Source: CAWFLT01 sp963816795 (lineage in GTDB: Bacteria; Acidobacteriota; Vicinamibacteria; Vicinamibacterales; SCN-69-37). From it: DNA of 64,000 nt. Of this stretch, positions 19,822 through 30,678 are shown piece by piece. Made by a program: the position numbers and the translations under genes. Numbering within the stretch: position 1 is the stretch's first letter; every line of letters begins with the position of its first letter. A model generated the notes under the pieces. It ran no database searches. It was given only the letters and a program-made list of their open reading frames with translations, and was not told the origin of the DNA. The stretch spans positions 32,043 through 96,042 of the forward strand of contig CAWFLT010000005.1 of NCBI GenBank assembly GCA_963816795.1, given 5' to 3'.

Positions 19822-22285
19822 AGCGCGTGGACCGCGACGTCACCATCAGCATCGCCGGCAGGACGAGGACCGCGGTCACCAGGCACGTGCACAGTCCGAC
19901 GACGGTCACGATCCCGAGTGACCGCAGCGGCGGATACGTCGACACGGCGAGCGATCCGCACCCCAACAGCGCGATGCCGGCCGCCACGATGTTGGCCGGG
20001 GCCACGCGCGCCAGCGCCAGGTCGAGCTGCGCGGGCTCGGCGGCCGCGCGATGGACGAGGTGGATGCCGTAGTCGACGCCGATGCCGATCAGCGTCAGCA
20101 CGGCGAACACACTGAACAGATCGAGGCGGACGCCCGCTCGCGCGAGCACCGCCGCGGCCCAGATCAGACCCAGGATCGTCGGCATCAACGCGAGAAGCGT
20201 GAGACGGACGCTTCTGAACGTGATCAGAATCAACCCGAACACCACGATCGATCCGATCGTCATCGCCCAGACGAACTGTGGTCCAAATCGCGCGGCGAGC
20301 GCCGCATTGACCACCGGCACGCCCGTGAGGTTCACTTCCGCGCCGCACCGCCGCGGCCGCCGCGCGCGCCTTGGCGAGGTCGTCGTCGCTGCCGACTTCG
20401 ACGTAGCCGACGGTCGTGTAGCCGTCCGGACCGCGAGCGACATACCGCGACACGATGTCGCCAAGCCCGTGATCGAGGTAGCCCTGATACGTCAACCGCT
20501 GCTCAGGATCGAGCAGGCGCGGCAGCCTTTCGAGAAACGCGTCGAAGGCGCCTGGTCGAAAGCCGACGTCCGCAGCGACGGCGCGCAATCGCGCCTGAAT
20601 CGCAGGGAGGTCGGCGGCCACGGTCGCCAGAATCCGGCCCGTTTCGGCCTGTTCGTCGATCGGGGGCAGCAGGCGGCTCGGGACCGGAGATCCGCAAACG
20701 CCGGCGCCGCAGCCTGTAACCGCGGTCGAACTGGCGACTGGATGCGATCAGCGTCTCCAGTGAGGGCCCCTGAGCCAGCGCGAGCGCCACGTCGCGATCG
20801 ACGCCGAATCGTCGTCCGATCTCCTGCTGCAGCCGGACGGCCGGCGTGGCCGGTTGCAGTCGCTGGAGCCGGACATCGAGATCGAACCTCGTCAGCGAGC
20901 GGCACCGCGGCGGCGGTCGCGAGACCGGCGCCGACGAGAATGGCCCACCGATGCCGGCGCACGAACCGCGCGAGCCATGCCGCTGCCAGGCCACGCGGCC
21001 GCTTCACGCGGGCCGGCAGCAGCGCCGCGACGAGCAGGAGCGTGAGCGGGCCGCCGAGCAGCATGCCGACGCCGACGAGCCGCCCAAGCTCCTGAAGACC
21101 CGGCACGTCGATCCACGTCAGTCCGAAAAACGTCGCCGCCGTCGTCAGGCATCCGAGCAGCATGCTCGTGCCTGCGCCGCCGAGCCGGGCGATCGCGGCC
21201 GGAGCGGCGACGCCCGCTCTCGATCTCTTCGAGATAGCGGGCATACATCAGCACGAGCCCGTCGATGCCCAGCCCGAAGAGCAACGCCGACGTGCCGGTC
21301 GCGGCCGCGGACAATTGGTCGCGCAGCAGGCCGTTGATGGCGATGGCGCCCAGTGTCGCGACGAACATCGGGATCGCGCCGACCAGGAACAACCAGGCGC
21401 TGCGAAAGACCACCAGGAGCAGAAGCAGAATCGCCGACGACTGAGGTCACGCTGTTGAGCGTCGCTTCTCGCTTCATGATCGACTCGGTCTCGACCGCGA
21501 TCCGATGGCCTCCGGCGTACTCGATGCGCACCGGCAGCGCGTCGCGACGGTCGTTGCTCGCGGCCACCCCGGCACGGGTTTCCGCTTCGATCTGTGCCAG
21601 ACGATCGAACAGACGCCGACAGAACGTCGCTGTCGAACGGCGGTCCTGCGGGCGTGGCGATGACCAGCCGGCTGCGGCCGTCGGCCGACGACGTAGCCCC
21701 GCCGGCTGGCCTCGATGGCCGCAGAACGACCGATCGCCGGCGAAGCGATCGCGGACGAGCGCGAGCAGGCCCAGGGGATCCGACTGCACGAGCTGCCGGA
21801 TGTCCGGCGAGGGTGTCCCCAGCAAGTCCCGCGATCTGGAGCAGCGCCGTCGCGCATGCCCGGCTCGCTGAATCGGTCGAGCGCTTCGCGTGTTGCCGCA
21901 GGGCCAATCAGCGCAAACGTGCGGTCCTGCAGATACGTCCAGTCCTTGTCCGGCTCGAACAGGCCGGCATCGACCTTGGCGATCTCCGGCAGCGCGCGAA
22001 GGCGCTCGAGATAGGCGTCGATGATGTCGGAGGCGTCCTCGATCCGGGACGTCGTTGGCGCCTCGAAGACGATGTACAGGTGGTCGGCGGCGCCGAAACG
22101 CTCGAGGTACTGCCGGAACGCCTGGAGTGACGGGTCGTTCTGCGGCAGAAGCGCGAGCACGTCGGTGCCGAACGACAGGCGCAGGCGACAGCACGGCCGC
22201 CAGGATCGAGAAGGCCGTCACCGCCGCAAGCACCGCCCATCGACGCCGACGGGCGAACGACGAACAGCCGGACGATCGCGCTCAC
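19820..22285 (-). CDS. MMPL/RND-type exporter, frameshifted
   Basis: About 820 residues with the two-repeat RND layout: a first helix (WAVLAAVTAFSILAAVLS), a large periplasmic loop containing LLPQNDPSLQAFRQYLERFG, a helix bundle with DVALLFGLGIDGLVLMYAR-like sequence, a second loop, and a C-terminal bundle with FVWAMTIGSIVVFGLILITF and FAVLTLIGIGVDYGIHLVH. GTG at 22285 overlaps the ketosynthase stop (GTGA). The final TAG at 19820 is in frame with the last bundle. Several slips break the frame between 22200 and 20350. MMPL proteins of aryl-polyene clusters are thought to move the lipid pigment across the inner membrane, and the neighbours support that role here. Confidence 0.8.
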
Positions 22286-23511
22286 TCGACCTGCCGCATC
22301 ACCAGCGCCGCGTCGTTGCCGCCGAACGCCAGCGACGTCGACAGGCCGCAGCGAACGTCGGCACTCACGCGCCTCGTTGGGCACGACGTCGAGCGCGCAT
22401 TCGGGATCGCTCTCGCGATGGTTGATGGTCGGCGGGATCACGCCGCGGGCGATCGTCAGGGCCAGGACGGCGGCCTCGATGGCACCGGCGGCGCCGAGAC
22501 AGTGGCCGGTCATCGACTTGATCGCGTTGACGGGCACCGACGCGGCGCGATCGCCGAACACGCGATGAAACGCGCGCGCCTCGGCGCGGTCGTTGTGCAT
22601 CGTGCCCGTGCCGTGCGCGTTGATGTGATCGATGGCGTCGGCCGGAAGGCCCGCGTCGGCGAGCGCCGCCCGAATGGTCGCGGCGATGATCGTGCCCGTC
22701 TGGCTCCGGGCGACGTCGGATGGTACGCCTCGCACGCCGCGCCGTAGCCGGCCAGTTCAGCGTAGATCGGCGCACCGCGCGCGCGTGCCCGATCCAGATC
22801 CTCGAGCACGAGGACGGCGCGCCGCTTCGCCGATCGTCATGCCCTGCCGCCCGGCGTCGAAGGGCCGGCACGGCTCGGTGTCGACGAGGCGCAGCGCGTT
22901 GAAGCCGCTGAACGTCAGCCGGCACAGCACGTCGGCGCCGCCGGCCAGCGCCGTGTCGATCGCGCCGGCCCGGATGGCGTCGGCGGCGTAGCCGATCGCG
23001 ATCGTGCTCGACGAACAGGCCGCGACGACGCAGTGGCGCGGCCCCGAGCAGGCCGAAGCGCGTGCTCACGACATCGACGGGCGTGTTCGAAAAGAAGTTG
23101 AAGATCTTCGACGGCGTCGCGCGCGCCACGCCCTTCGCCGCGACCTCTGCCAGGTACTCCTCGTTGCGCAGCAGATCGCTCGTCCCGGCGCCGAGCATCA
23201 CGCCGGTACGCGCGCGGGTTCGACGGCCCGGCGTCGAGGCCGGCATCCTGCGAGCGCCTCACCCGCGGCCAGGACGGCGATCTGATCGCAACGCGACCAG
23301 CGACGCTGTTCGAGCGGCGAGAAGTGACGCGCCGGCTCGATAGTCGCGCGATCTCGGCCGCCAGCTGGCTGCGATAGCCGGCGGTATCGAAGAGCGTGAC
23401 GCGGCCGATGCCGCACCGGCCGTCGACGAGGTTCTGCCAGACCCGCTCACGGCCGACGCCCAGCGCCGAGACCATCCCGATTCCCGTGATCGCAACTCGT
23501 CGTCTGGCCAC
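22282..23511 (-). CDS. Beta-ketoacyl-ACP synthase (FabF-like), catalytically complete, frameshifted
   Basis: Reconstructed to about 405 residues. It begins VARRRVAITGIGMVSALG from GTG at 23511 and ends GGNDAALVMRQVE. The active-site Cys lies in CVVAACSSSTIAIG (read in a shifted frame near 23015), the first His in DHINAHGTGTMHNDRAEA and the second in IKSMTGHCLGAAGAIEA, so the Cys-His-His triad is complete. Slips occur near 23370, 23240, 23040, 22800 and 22340. It should carry out the decarboxylative condensations of polyene chain growth with the Gln-containing partner at 29373-30626. The upstream PHP frame reads into this gene without a stop; a TGA two bases before the GTG lies in another frame, so I keep two genes. 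Confidence 0.82.
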
Positions 23512-23513
23512 GG

Positions 23514-24464
23514 TCAGAGCGGCGGAGATCCTGTCACCAGCGGGAGCGCGCTCGGCATCATCGGCCCACACTCGGCGATACCGCTCGATCGCGCCGCGCT
23601 CCGATCGTGCTTCATGCGCAAGCGCGATGACGCCGGGAACGAACTGGAACGGCAGGAGGAGCGCCGAGCACACGATCGACCCAAGCCGCTCGGCCGACGA
23701 GATCTCGTGCCGCTCGAGCCCGAGCAGGCCGCGCCAGTGATTGGCGATCGATCCGTAGATCTCGACGAGCAGCCGCTGCCGTCCGCCGTGCGCGCCGCCG
23801 ACCTGCGTCCGGCCTTCCAGCAGGTTCGCCAGGAACTCCTCGCGCGTCCGGCCGGGCGCCTCGGTGTACGTGGTGCCGACGTACCGCAGGATGTGCGCAT
23901 CGCTGCCGCCAACGGCGACCGGCGAGAGCCCGGCCGCGCGCAGCGAGGTCGCCAGCTCGGCGATGAACTCGTTGTGCTCGGCGAGCATCGCGCCGTTCCT
24001 GGTCTCGAGGCCGGGCGCGAGCGTCAGCGCCTGCCGCACGTACGGACTCGACCGCCATCTGGTCGTCGAACAACATGAACAGGTGATTGACGACGCAGAA
24101 GACGCCCTGCTCGCGCAGGTACGCCGCGGTGTCGAAGACGTTGTCGCGCAGCCGCTGCGCCTCGCGATGGAGCGTCTCCGTCATGCCAATCGCGCCGAGA
24201 TGGACGCGCAAGCCCGGGCGCATCCGGGACGAGGCAGGAGATCTCTTCGCCGACGATGAAGTCCGGCGCGTCGGGATGCCGGTCGAGGAACTCGAGACAG
24301 CCGTCGATGCTGTCGTGATCGGTGATGCAGACGAGATCCATGCCGCGCGCCTTGGCCACGCGATAGACGTCGTCCGGAGTCGAGTAGCACTCGCGCGCGC
24401 GCAGCCACTGAAAGTGGCGCGCGTAGCCGGAGTGGTACGAGTGCACGTGGAGATCGGCCTTCAT
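23514..24464 (-). CDS. PHP-domain metal-dependent phosphoesterase-like protein, frameshifted
   Basis: Reconstructed to about 315 residues from ATG at 24464 (MKADLHVHSYHSGY). Metal-binding motifs of the PHP superfamily are in order: HVHSYHS, VCITDHDSIDG, a Glu in VGEEISC, VVNHLFM and VGGSDAHILRYVGTTYTE. A C-terminal region of about 110 residues (LLVEIYGSIANHWRG and a hydrophobic stretch VCSALLLPFQFVPGVIA) may associate with membrane. Slips lie near 24225 and 24045. PHP proteins cleave phosphoesters, for example nucleoside or histidinol phosphates. A PHP gene inside a polyene cluster is not something I can link to a known step. It starts 9 bases after the stop of the large secreted protein. Confidence 0.75.
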
Positions 24465-24473
24465 CGCATCGCG

Positions 24474-27446
24474 TCAGAACGGCTTGAGAAGGAGGAACTG
24501 TAGCACGGTCGATCCGCGTCCCGCGATAGAGGTCGGGGATCAAGCTCTTGCCGACGTCGGCGGTGAACATCGTATTCCACGGCGTCTTGAAGGTCACCGC
24601 CACGCCGGTGCCGGTCACCGATCGCCACAGGTCGCGCACGGTTCGGGTCGCGCCCGCGCGCGCGATCGAGGAACAGGTCGAGCCGATAGAAGCCCGAAGA
24701 CGTTGAACGAGTACGACCCGCGCGCGAGCGCCAGCTCGGGGAATCGGATGCCCGCCGCTGGGACACCGTGCATGCGGACCTCGTCGAACAGCCCGAACTG
24801 ATACATGCTGAACCGATCGAGCCGCGCGCCGCCGTACCAGGCCGCGCCGACGTGGATCGACTGGAACGGACCGAAGAGAAAGTCCTTCGCCGCGCCGATC
24901 GAGTGGCGTCGATACGTCTTCCCGTCGCTTCGAAGGTCGCCGGCGGGCCCCCACGCGGTCCAGGATTGACGCGCGTACGCCGAGACGGCGGCCGCCGATC
25001 CGGTAGCCGTGCCGGCTGAACTCGTAGTCCGACGCTGGCGCCGTGCGTCGCCGTGTTGGACGGCACGACGAAGTCGTCCGGCGGTCTCGGGCGCGCGAAA
25101 GTACGCGTCGTAGCGCAACGCGTAGCCGGCCGAGAGCTTCTGAAACGGGCGTGAACTGATAGCCGAGGTTGACGCCGGTCGACATCGGAATCGTGAGCAC
25201 GCGCTCGCTGAGGCGCTCGCCGGCGGCGTCGAAACGCAGATCGGTGCCCGGCACCGCGATGCCAAAGAAGTCCACGCTCAGATCGAACGGCGTCTTCCCG
25301 AGCTTCGGCACCTGCAGGTTGCCGAGCAGGAAGACGCCGCCAAAGAGCAGCGCCAGCTGATTGCCGCTGCCCTTGACATCGAAGTTGAGATAGTTGATGC
25401 CCGAGGATCGGCAGCGGAAACGCGAACGACGGATCGATCGTCGTGCCCATCGCCAGCGCCTTGCTCGACGTCGTCAGCTCATCGCTGACGACGCGCTCGG
25501 CCCCGCGCTTCACCAGGTAGCGCACGCCGGCGTCGGTGTCTCGAAACATGATGTGGCGGCTCGCACGCGCCGCCTGGCGTTCCGACTCGAACTCCGGCGG
25601 ATCGATCCGGAAGTCGGAGAACCACTGTTCCTTCTCGAGCAGCAGGTTGCGCCCCGCGACGAGCAGGATCTGCTTGGTGGACAGCCGTCTCGGCAGGAGG
25701 ACGAACCCGCCTCGCCCGGTGGGCACCGGCTCGTAGGTCGTGATTTCCTCGCTCGAGACGATCGGACCCTCGAGATGGGTCTGGATGGTCTGCACTTTGA
25801 GCCGCAGAAAGCTGACCGTGTCGATCCAGACCCAGCCGCGGTAGCGCGACTGGGTGAGATCGCTCGGGTCGAAGGCGACGACGTAGCAGAGTCGCTCGCC
25901 GACCGTGTCCGTGCGCTCGAGGCGGTAGCGGTAGTCGGCGTTCAGCCGCAGATCGAGCGGCAGCGACAGCACCTTTTCCGCCTGCAGCAGCGGCAGCCCG
26001 GGACGGTCCGGCCCCCACTTGGCCCCGTTGACCGAGAACGAAAGCTCCTCCCACTCGACGGTGTCCGGCCCGGCAGAAGAACCGGTTCTCCGTGATCGAC
26101 GTCGAAGACCTGCGCCGCGCGTCGGCCGGAAGTGCAGCTCGACTCTGCAGCGAGGCGATGAACGCGCGGAAGGCATTCGCGTTGGCGGCCTGCGCCCGTT
26201 GATGCTGCGCGATGATCTCGTCGACGCTGAGCGAACGGGCGGCGCTGACGTCGGCGCGGCTGACGAGCGCGTTCGTCGCACCGTCGTTGAAGTCGAGCAC
26301 GAGCGGGGAGTCCGAGACGCGCGACGTCATCCGTGAGAGCTTCGTCGTTTCGTTCCAGGAGAATCCCTGCACACTGCCCGACTTCGCGCCTCGCCGGATC
26401 GCGCACGACCGGCCGCCGCCCGCTCTGATCGACGAGCGAGAAGGTCACCGGACGCGTTCCACCAGTCGCCGCCCCAATAGACGAGGTACATCCCACCGCT
26501 GGACACGCTGTAGAACACCCGGTGCGGCCACGTGGACGTGACGTTGCGTCCGTCGGATTCGATCGCGAGTGAGATCGTGGCGTCCTCGATGACCACCAGC
26601 TCGTCGGCCAGCAGATCTTTGAGGCCCGCCGCGGCGCCGAGCGCCGGCACGAGCGCGTCGACGCTGGCAGCGAAGGTCGATCCCAGCTCTTCCGGCTTGC
26701 CGAGATCGGCGACGACGGTTCGCAGCAGGCGGGCGGCGCTTTGGGCGGGCACGTCGCCGAGCTCGACACCGATCTGCAGCCGGCCGGCAGACGGATCGGC
26801 GGCCCCGATTGCGGCGGCGAGGCCGGCGTCGCGGGCCTCACCAAATCTGGCTGGCGCGGCGACAGGTGCCAGATCGACGTACGCCGCCGTACCTTCCGCG
26901 TACACGGCGGTGAGCCACGCCGCGTCCGCCGCCCGCACCGTGGCCTGCGCAATCACCGCCGCGGGGTCGATGGCCTTGATCTGCACGGACGCCAGCTTGA
27001 GCTGAAACGCGTATTCACGCGGATCGGGCAATGTCGTCGCCGCCTCGATCTGATAGCCGGCGACCCGCCCCAGCGAGGTGCCGTGCGACCGCCTGGATCA
27101 CCGGAACCCAGTTGTCGGTTTCTGCCGACGAGCCGTCGCGGGGCCCGATGGCCAGCAGCACCGGAATCGCCCGGCGTGCGTACGCTTCGAGCCGCTCGTC
27201 AAGGGCCGACCACTCCCCTGCCGCCGCGCGCTGCAAGCGTCGGCCACTCCACACGCAAGCGCACGAATGCCCGCAGATCGGACGAGCCGACTGCGCTGCC
27301 GATCGAGGGCCGCGAGGACGCGCGATGGCGTTTCGAGACGGTCTTCCAAGCCAACGCGCCCACGGAGTGCCCGCCGCCGGTTGCGACTGTGCCGAAGCGG
27401 ACGACGTCGCGAGGACGATCGCCAGCGCCATGACGCCGCGCATCAT
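24474..27446 (-). CDS. Large secreted multidomain protein (TIM-barrel-like, LolA-like, C-terminal beta-barrel-like), frameshifted
   Basis: About 990 residues after joining frames. A signal peptide (MMRGVMALAIVLATSSASAQ) starts at ATG 27446, which overlaps the deacetylase stop. Residues about 40-350 look like a TIM barrel (YARRAIPVLLAIG, NWVPVIQAVARHLAG, AYVDLAPVAAP) and read like a divergent glycosidase. Residues about 430-650 resemble an outer-membrane lipoprotein-sorting fold (TVEWEELSFSVNG, YRYRLERTDTVGERLCYVV, RGWVWIDTVSFLRLKVQTI). The last 330 residues are rich in beta-strand patterns and end in Phe (VLQFLLLKPF), like an outer-membrane barrel. Slips occur near 27380, 27210, 27050, 26440, 26350, 26100, 25400, 25140 and 24680. 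I do not recognise a named family; the domain calls are by eye. Confidence 0.6.
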
Positions 27447-28565
27447 CGGGCGTGCCCGAGCGCGACCGGTCCCAGCGGACCGAAGGTCGCGCCTTTCAGG
27501 ATCGTTTCGAGCCGATCGGCGAATCCGCTCAGACGAAAGTAGTGTGCGAAGGCTTTCGCGCGGGCAGCCGAACGACGGGCGGGTCATCGTCGATCTCCCA
27601 CGGATGCACCCAGAAGACGCTGACGCGTCCTGCGCGGGCACGCGCGTCGAGCGTCCGCAGCACCGTGCGCGGCCGGCTCATCCGCAGACCCCAGCCGCCG
27701 CCGAACGGCATCTGCTGGCCGAGTCGCTTCGTCACGGCCGGCGGACACTCGACGATGGGGCCGGCCACCGTTTCACGCCGATGCACCGCCTGCGGATATG
27801 ACGGGTTTCCGATGATGCGCAACGGCGCCATGCTCGAATCGAAGCGAAAGCCCTTGCGGGCGAGCACGTCCAGCGCCCAGAGCGACTGGTCGTTGATCGA
27901 CCATTCAGGCGCGCGGAACCCCTGGACGCCGGAGACGCCGCACGCGGCAAGCGCCGCGAGGCTCCGATCGAGATCCGCCTGCGAACGCCGTCGGCGTCCA
28001 GCGTATACACGCGAGCGTGCATGTGGCCGTGCGATCCGATCTCGTGCCCGGCTTGCGCAATGCGCTCGATGAGCTGCGGATGGCGTTCCGCGACGTAACC
28101 GAGCACGAAGAAGGTGGCTCGGACCCCGACGCGATCGAGCAGATCCAGCAGGCGATCCGTCGTCACGACCACGCGGCTGGGAAGCGACGGCCAGTGTTCG
28201 GGCGCGAGCGCGCCATCGACACCGCAGATGTGAAACCACTCCTCGACGTCGACGGTGAGGACGTTAGGCGATGTGCCGACATCGGCCGGCCCTAGCGACG
28301 GACTCCGTGCCGTCGCCACGGCGTCCTCGATGAACTCGGCAATCGCGTTCACGGATTGCAGGACACGCTTGGCCGTCTGCTCGTCGCCGATCGTCACGCC
28401 AAATGTTCGTTCGATGGCGAGCACGAGCTCGAGCGCGTCGATCGAGTCCAGGCCGAGTCCCTCGCCGAACAGCCGCACGTCGTCGGCGATCTGGGTGGCT
28501 GGAAACGGCAGCCGCAGGCTCTGCACGAGGACTTCCTTGATGCGCGAACGGAGCGTCTCGTCCAT
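27443..28565 (-). CDS. Acyl carrier protein joined in frame to a polysaccharide deacetylase (fusion not certain)
   Basis: From ATG at 28565 the first 86 residues are an ACP. The phosphopantetheine Ser lies in EGLGLDSIDALELVLAIE. The same frame continues without a stop into a NodB-type deacetylase: VLTVDVEEWFHI, TTDRLLDLLDRVGVRATFFV, the metal motif HEIGSHGHMH and GFRAPEWSI. After slips near 27985 and 27560 it ends at a TGA at 27443-27445 overlapping the next gene. In the alternative frame a TAG followed by ATG lies exactly at the junction (about 28290-28275), so two separate genes plus two indels is a real alternative. Deacetylases of this DUF3473-like type remove acetyl groups from sugars; ACP carries the growing polyene. 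Confidence 0.72.
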
Positions 28566-28619
28566 CGATTCGAATCCTCACGCCTCACTTGGCCGGCGCA
28601 ACGATCGCGCCGCCACCGC

Positions 28620-29376
28620 TCAAAACAACCCACCGTCAACCGAGATGACCTGCGCGGTGACGTAGCCGGCCATGTCCGACGCGAGAAACGCCACGAGCGG
28701 CGCGACCTCCTCTGGCGCTCCCGACCGCCCCAAGCGTGACGCGATCGAGCAGCGCGGGCGCGCGCTTTCGCGTCGAGTCCGGCCGTCATGTCGGTCTCGA
28801 TGAATCCCGGCGCCACGGCATTGACCAGCACGCCGTGCGGCGCGGCTTCCCGTGCCAGCGTCCGCGTGAACCCGACGAGGCCGGCCTTGCTCGCCGAGTA
28901 GCTGGTCTGCCCCTGCAGCGCCGATGTGCGCGCTCGCGGACACGATGTTGATGATGCGCCCCCAGCGACGGACCATCATGCCGCGGATGACCGCCTTCGA
29001 GCAAAGAAAGGCCCCCGTGAGGTTCACGCGCAGCACCTCGTCCCAGTCCGGCTCTTCGAGGAACAGGAACGGGCGATCGCGCGCGATGCCGGCATTGTTG
29101 ACCAGGATGTCGACCGGGCCGAGCTCGTGTGTCACCCTCGCGAAGAACGCCTCGACGTCGCTGGCCCTGGACACGTCGCACGTCGCCGCCAGGTGCCGGA
29201 CACCCATCGCCGACAGCTGGCGACCACCGGCGCCGCGTTCGCGTCACCGTGCGCGATAGACAGATCGCGACGGCGGCACCTTGCCGGCCGAGCTCGAGCG
29301 CGATCGCTTGACCGATGCCGCGCGAGCCACCGGTGACGACCGCCGTCCGGCCCTTCAGCCAGCCGGTGTCGCTCAT
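28620..29376 (-). CDS. 3-oxoacyl-ACP reductase (FabG-like SDR), frameshifted
   Basis: About 250 residues. It starts with ATG at 29376 overlapping the previous stop (ATGA). The NADP-binding motif is VVTGGSRGIGQAIALELG; NNAG is in DILVNNAGIARDRP. The catalytic Ser-Tyr-Lys set is in INIVSASAHIG and SYSASKAGLVGF, the latter in a shifted frame near 28900. The C-terminus is VISVDGGLF. Slips lie near 29240, 28915 and 28730. In polyene assembly this enzyme would reduce the beta-keto group after each condensation, before the dehydratase acts. Its coupling to the chain-length-factor-like gene supports that role. Confidence 0.83.
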
Positions 29377-30626
29377 GTCGTGACGACGAGAGAAACGTTC
29401 GTGCCGCCACTCGCAAAGCTGTTGATCAGGGCGACCGGCGGTTTGCTCGGATCGATCGGGCGCGACGTCGCGCCGCACGTCCACAGGACATTCGGGATCC
29501 GCGACCTCGAACCCGACGCGTGGGCGGGATGACGCCGCTGCTTCAAGCGAGAGCACGGCAGCGACGAAGGCCGCCGCCGCCGCCGCGCCGCATTCGCCGA
29601 TTGCGCCCTTGACCGCCACGACCGGCACGCCGGACGGCCCGAACACGGCCTCGAGCGCGTCGGCCTCGACGCGGTCGAGCTGGCGGGACGAGTTCGCCGA
29701 CGCGAACACGACGGCGACGTCGCCGCGGGCCGACGTCCGCCTGCGGCCAGCGCCTCGCTGCATGCACCGGATCGAGCTCGGACGGATCGGCCGGCCACGC
29801 GTGCAGGTCCGCATGGCGAGGAGGTCGAGGCCCAGCCGGCAAGATGGGCGAGCGGTCGCGCGCCGCGTGCGCGCGCCGAGCCGGGTGATTCGAGGACGAC
29901 CAGAAAGGCGCCGCAGCCGAGCACGAAGCCGTTTCGGCGACGATCGAACGGCCGCGAGGCCTCGCCCGCATCCATCGTCGGAGGCGAGGGCGCGAAACCG
30001 GTCGTAGACCGGGAAGAACATGCGCTCGAAGTCGTCGACGCCGCCGGTGACCATCGCGCGCTGCGCGGCCGGCTCGCAGCGACGCTCGCCGCGTGCGCGA
30101 TGGCCGAACACGCCGACGCCTCCTTCTGACCGACCGTGACGTTGATGCCGCGCAGGCCGAATTCGATACCGCAGAGACTGGCGGCGGCGTTGCCGACGGT
30201 GTTGCTGAAATCGAGCGCCGACGCGCCCGTCGGCTCCTTGATCGCTGCAGCCGATCGAGGTAGCTGACGAGGGTGTGCAGGCCGGCCGTCGCGCTGCCGA
30301 GCGCGATGCCGATATCGTCGCCCCTCGACTGGCGAATTGCCGAGCAGATCCGCATCCTCGAGCGCGAGCCGGCAGCACGCGATCGAGAGTTGCCCGACGC
30401 GATCGATGCGGCGGAGTTTGGCAGGCGGAATGAACGCGGTGGGATCGAACGAATCGATGTGGCCGGCCGTATGCGACCGTGCGGAACTCGTGTCGAACGC
30501 GCGCACCGGGCCGTACGCGCGGTGCCCGCCGAACAACCCACGTTCGAACGCGGCCGTGCCGACGCCGAATCCAGAAATGCAGCCGAGTCCGGTGACGGCC
30601 AGTTCGTTCCGCGCCGTCGGAATCAT
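29373..30626 (-). CDS. Chain-length-factor-like ketosynthase homologue lacking all catalytic residues
   Basis: About 415 residues. It starts MIPTARNELAVTGLGCISGFG at ATG 30626 and has KS fold segments throughout. Where ketosynthases have the nucleophilic Cys (FabF ATACTSG), this protein has INVTVGQKEASA, so Gln replaces Cys. The first His motif is replaced by VFASANSSRQLD and the second His by Glu in AVKGAIGECGAA. Cys-to-Gln substitution is the signature of chain length factors in type II polyketide systems. The aryl-polyene synthase ApeO/ApeC pair is a known KS-CLF example. It should dimerise with the complete ketosynthase at 22282-23511. Slips occur near 30330, 30250, 30060, 29960, 29740 and 29525. 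Confidence 0.8.
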   Translation of the reverse strand: MIPTARNELAVTGLGCISGFGVGTAAFERGLFGGHRAYGPVRAFDTSSARSHTAGHIDSFDPTAFIPPAKLRRIDRVGQLSIACCRLALEDADLLGNSPVEGRRYRHRARQRDGRPAHPRQLPRSAAAIKEPTGASALDFSNTVGNAAASLCGIEFGLRGINVTVGQKEASACSAIAHAASVAASRPRSARWSPAASTTSSACSSRSTTGFAPSPPTMDAGEASRPFDRRRNGFVLGCGAFLVVLESPGSARARGARPLAHLAGWASTSSPCGPARVAGRSVRARSGACSEALAAGGRRPAATSPSCSRRRTRPASSTASRPTRSRPCSGRPACRSWRSRAQSANAARRRRRPSSLPCSRLKQRRHPAHASGSRSRIPNVLWTCGATSRPIDPSKPPVALINSFASGGTNVSLVVTT

Positions 30627-30678
30627 GACGGCTGTACGCTATCATATTGATTCCGCTGCACTGGCAGGCGGCGCCAGC

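Noticed and set aside
22915..24039. PHP phosphoesterase and ketosynthase as a single fusion protein
   Set aside because: The frame is open across the junction, but a TGA two bases before the ketosynthase GTG lies in the neighbouring frame, and frame slips are frequent here. Two coupled genes are likelier.
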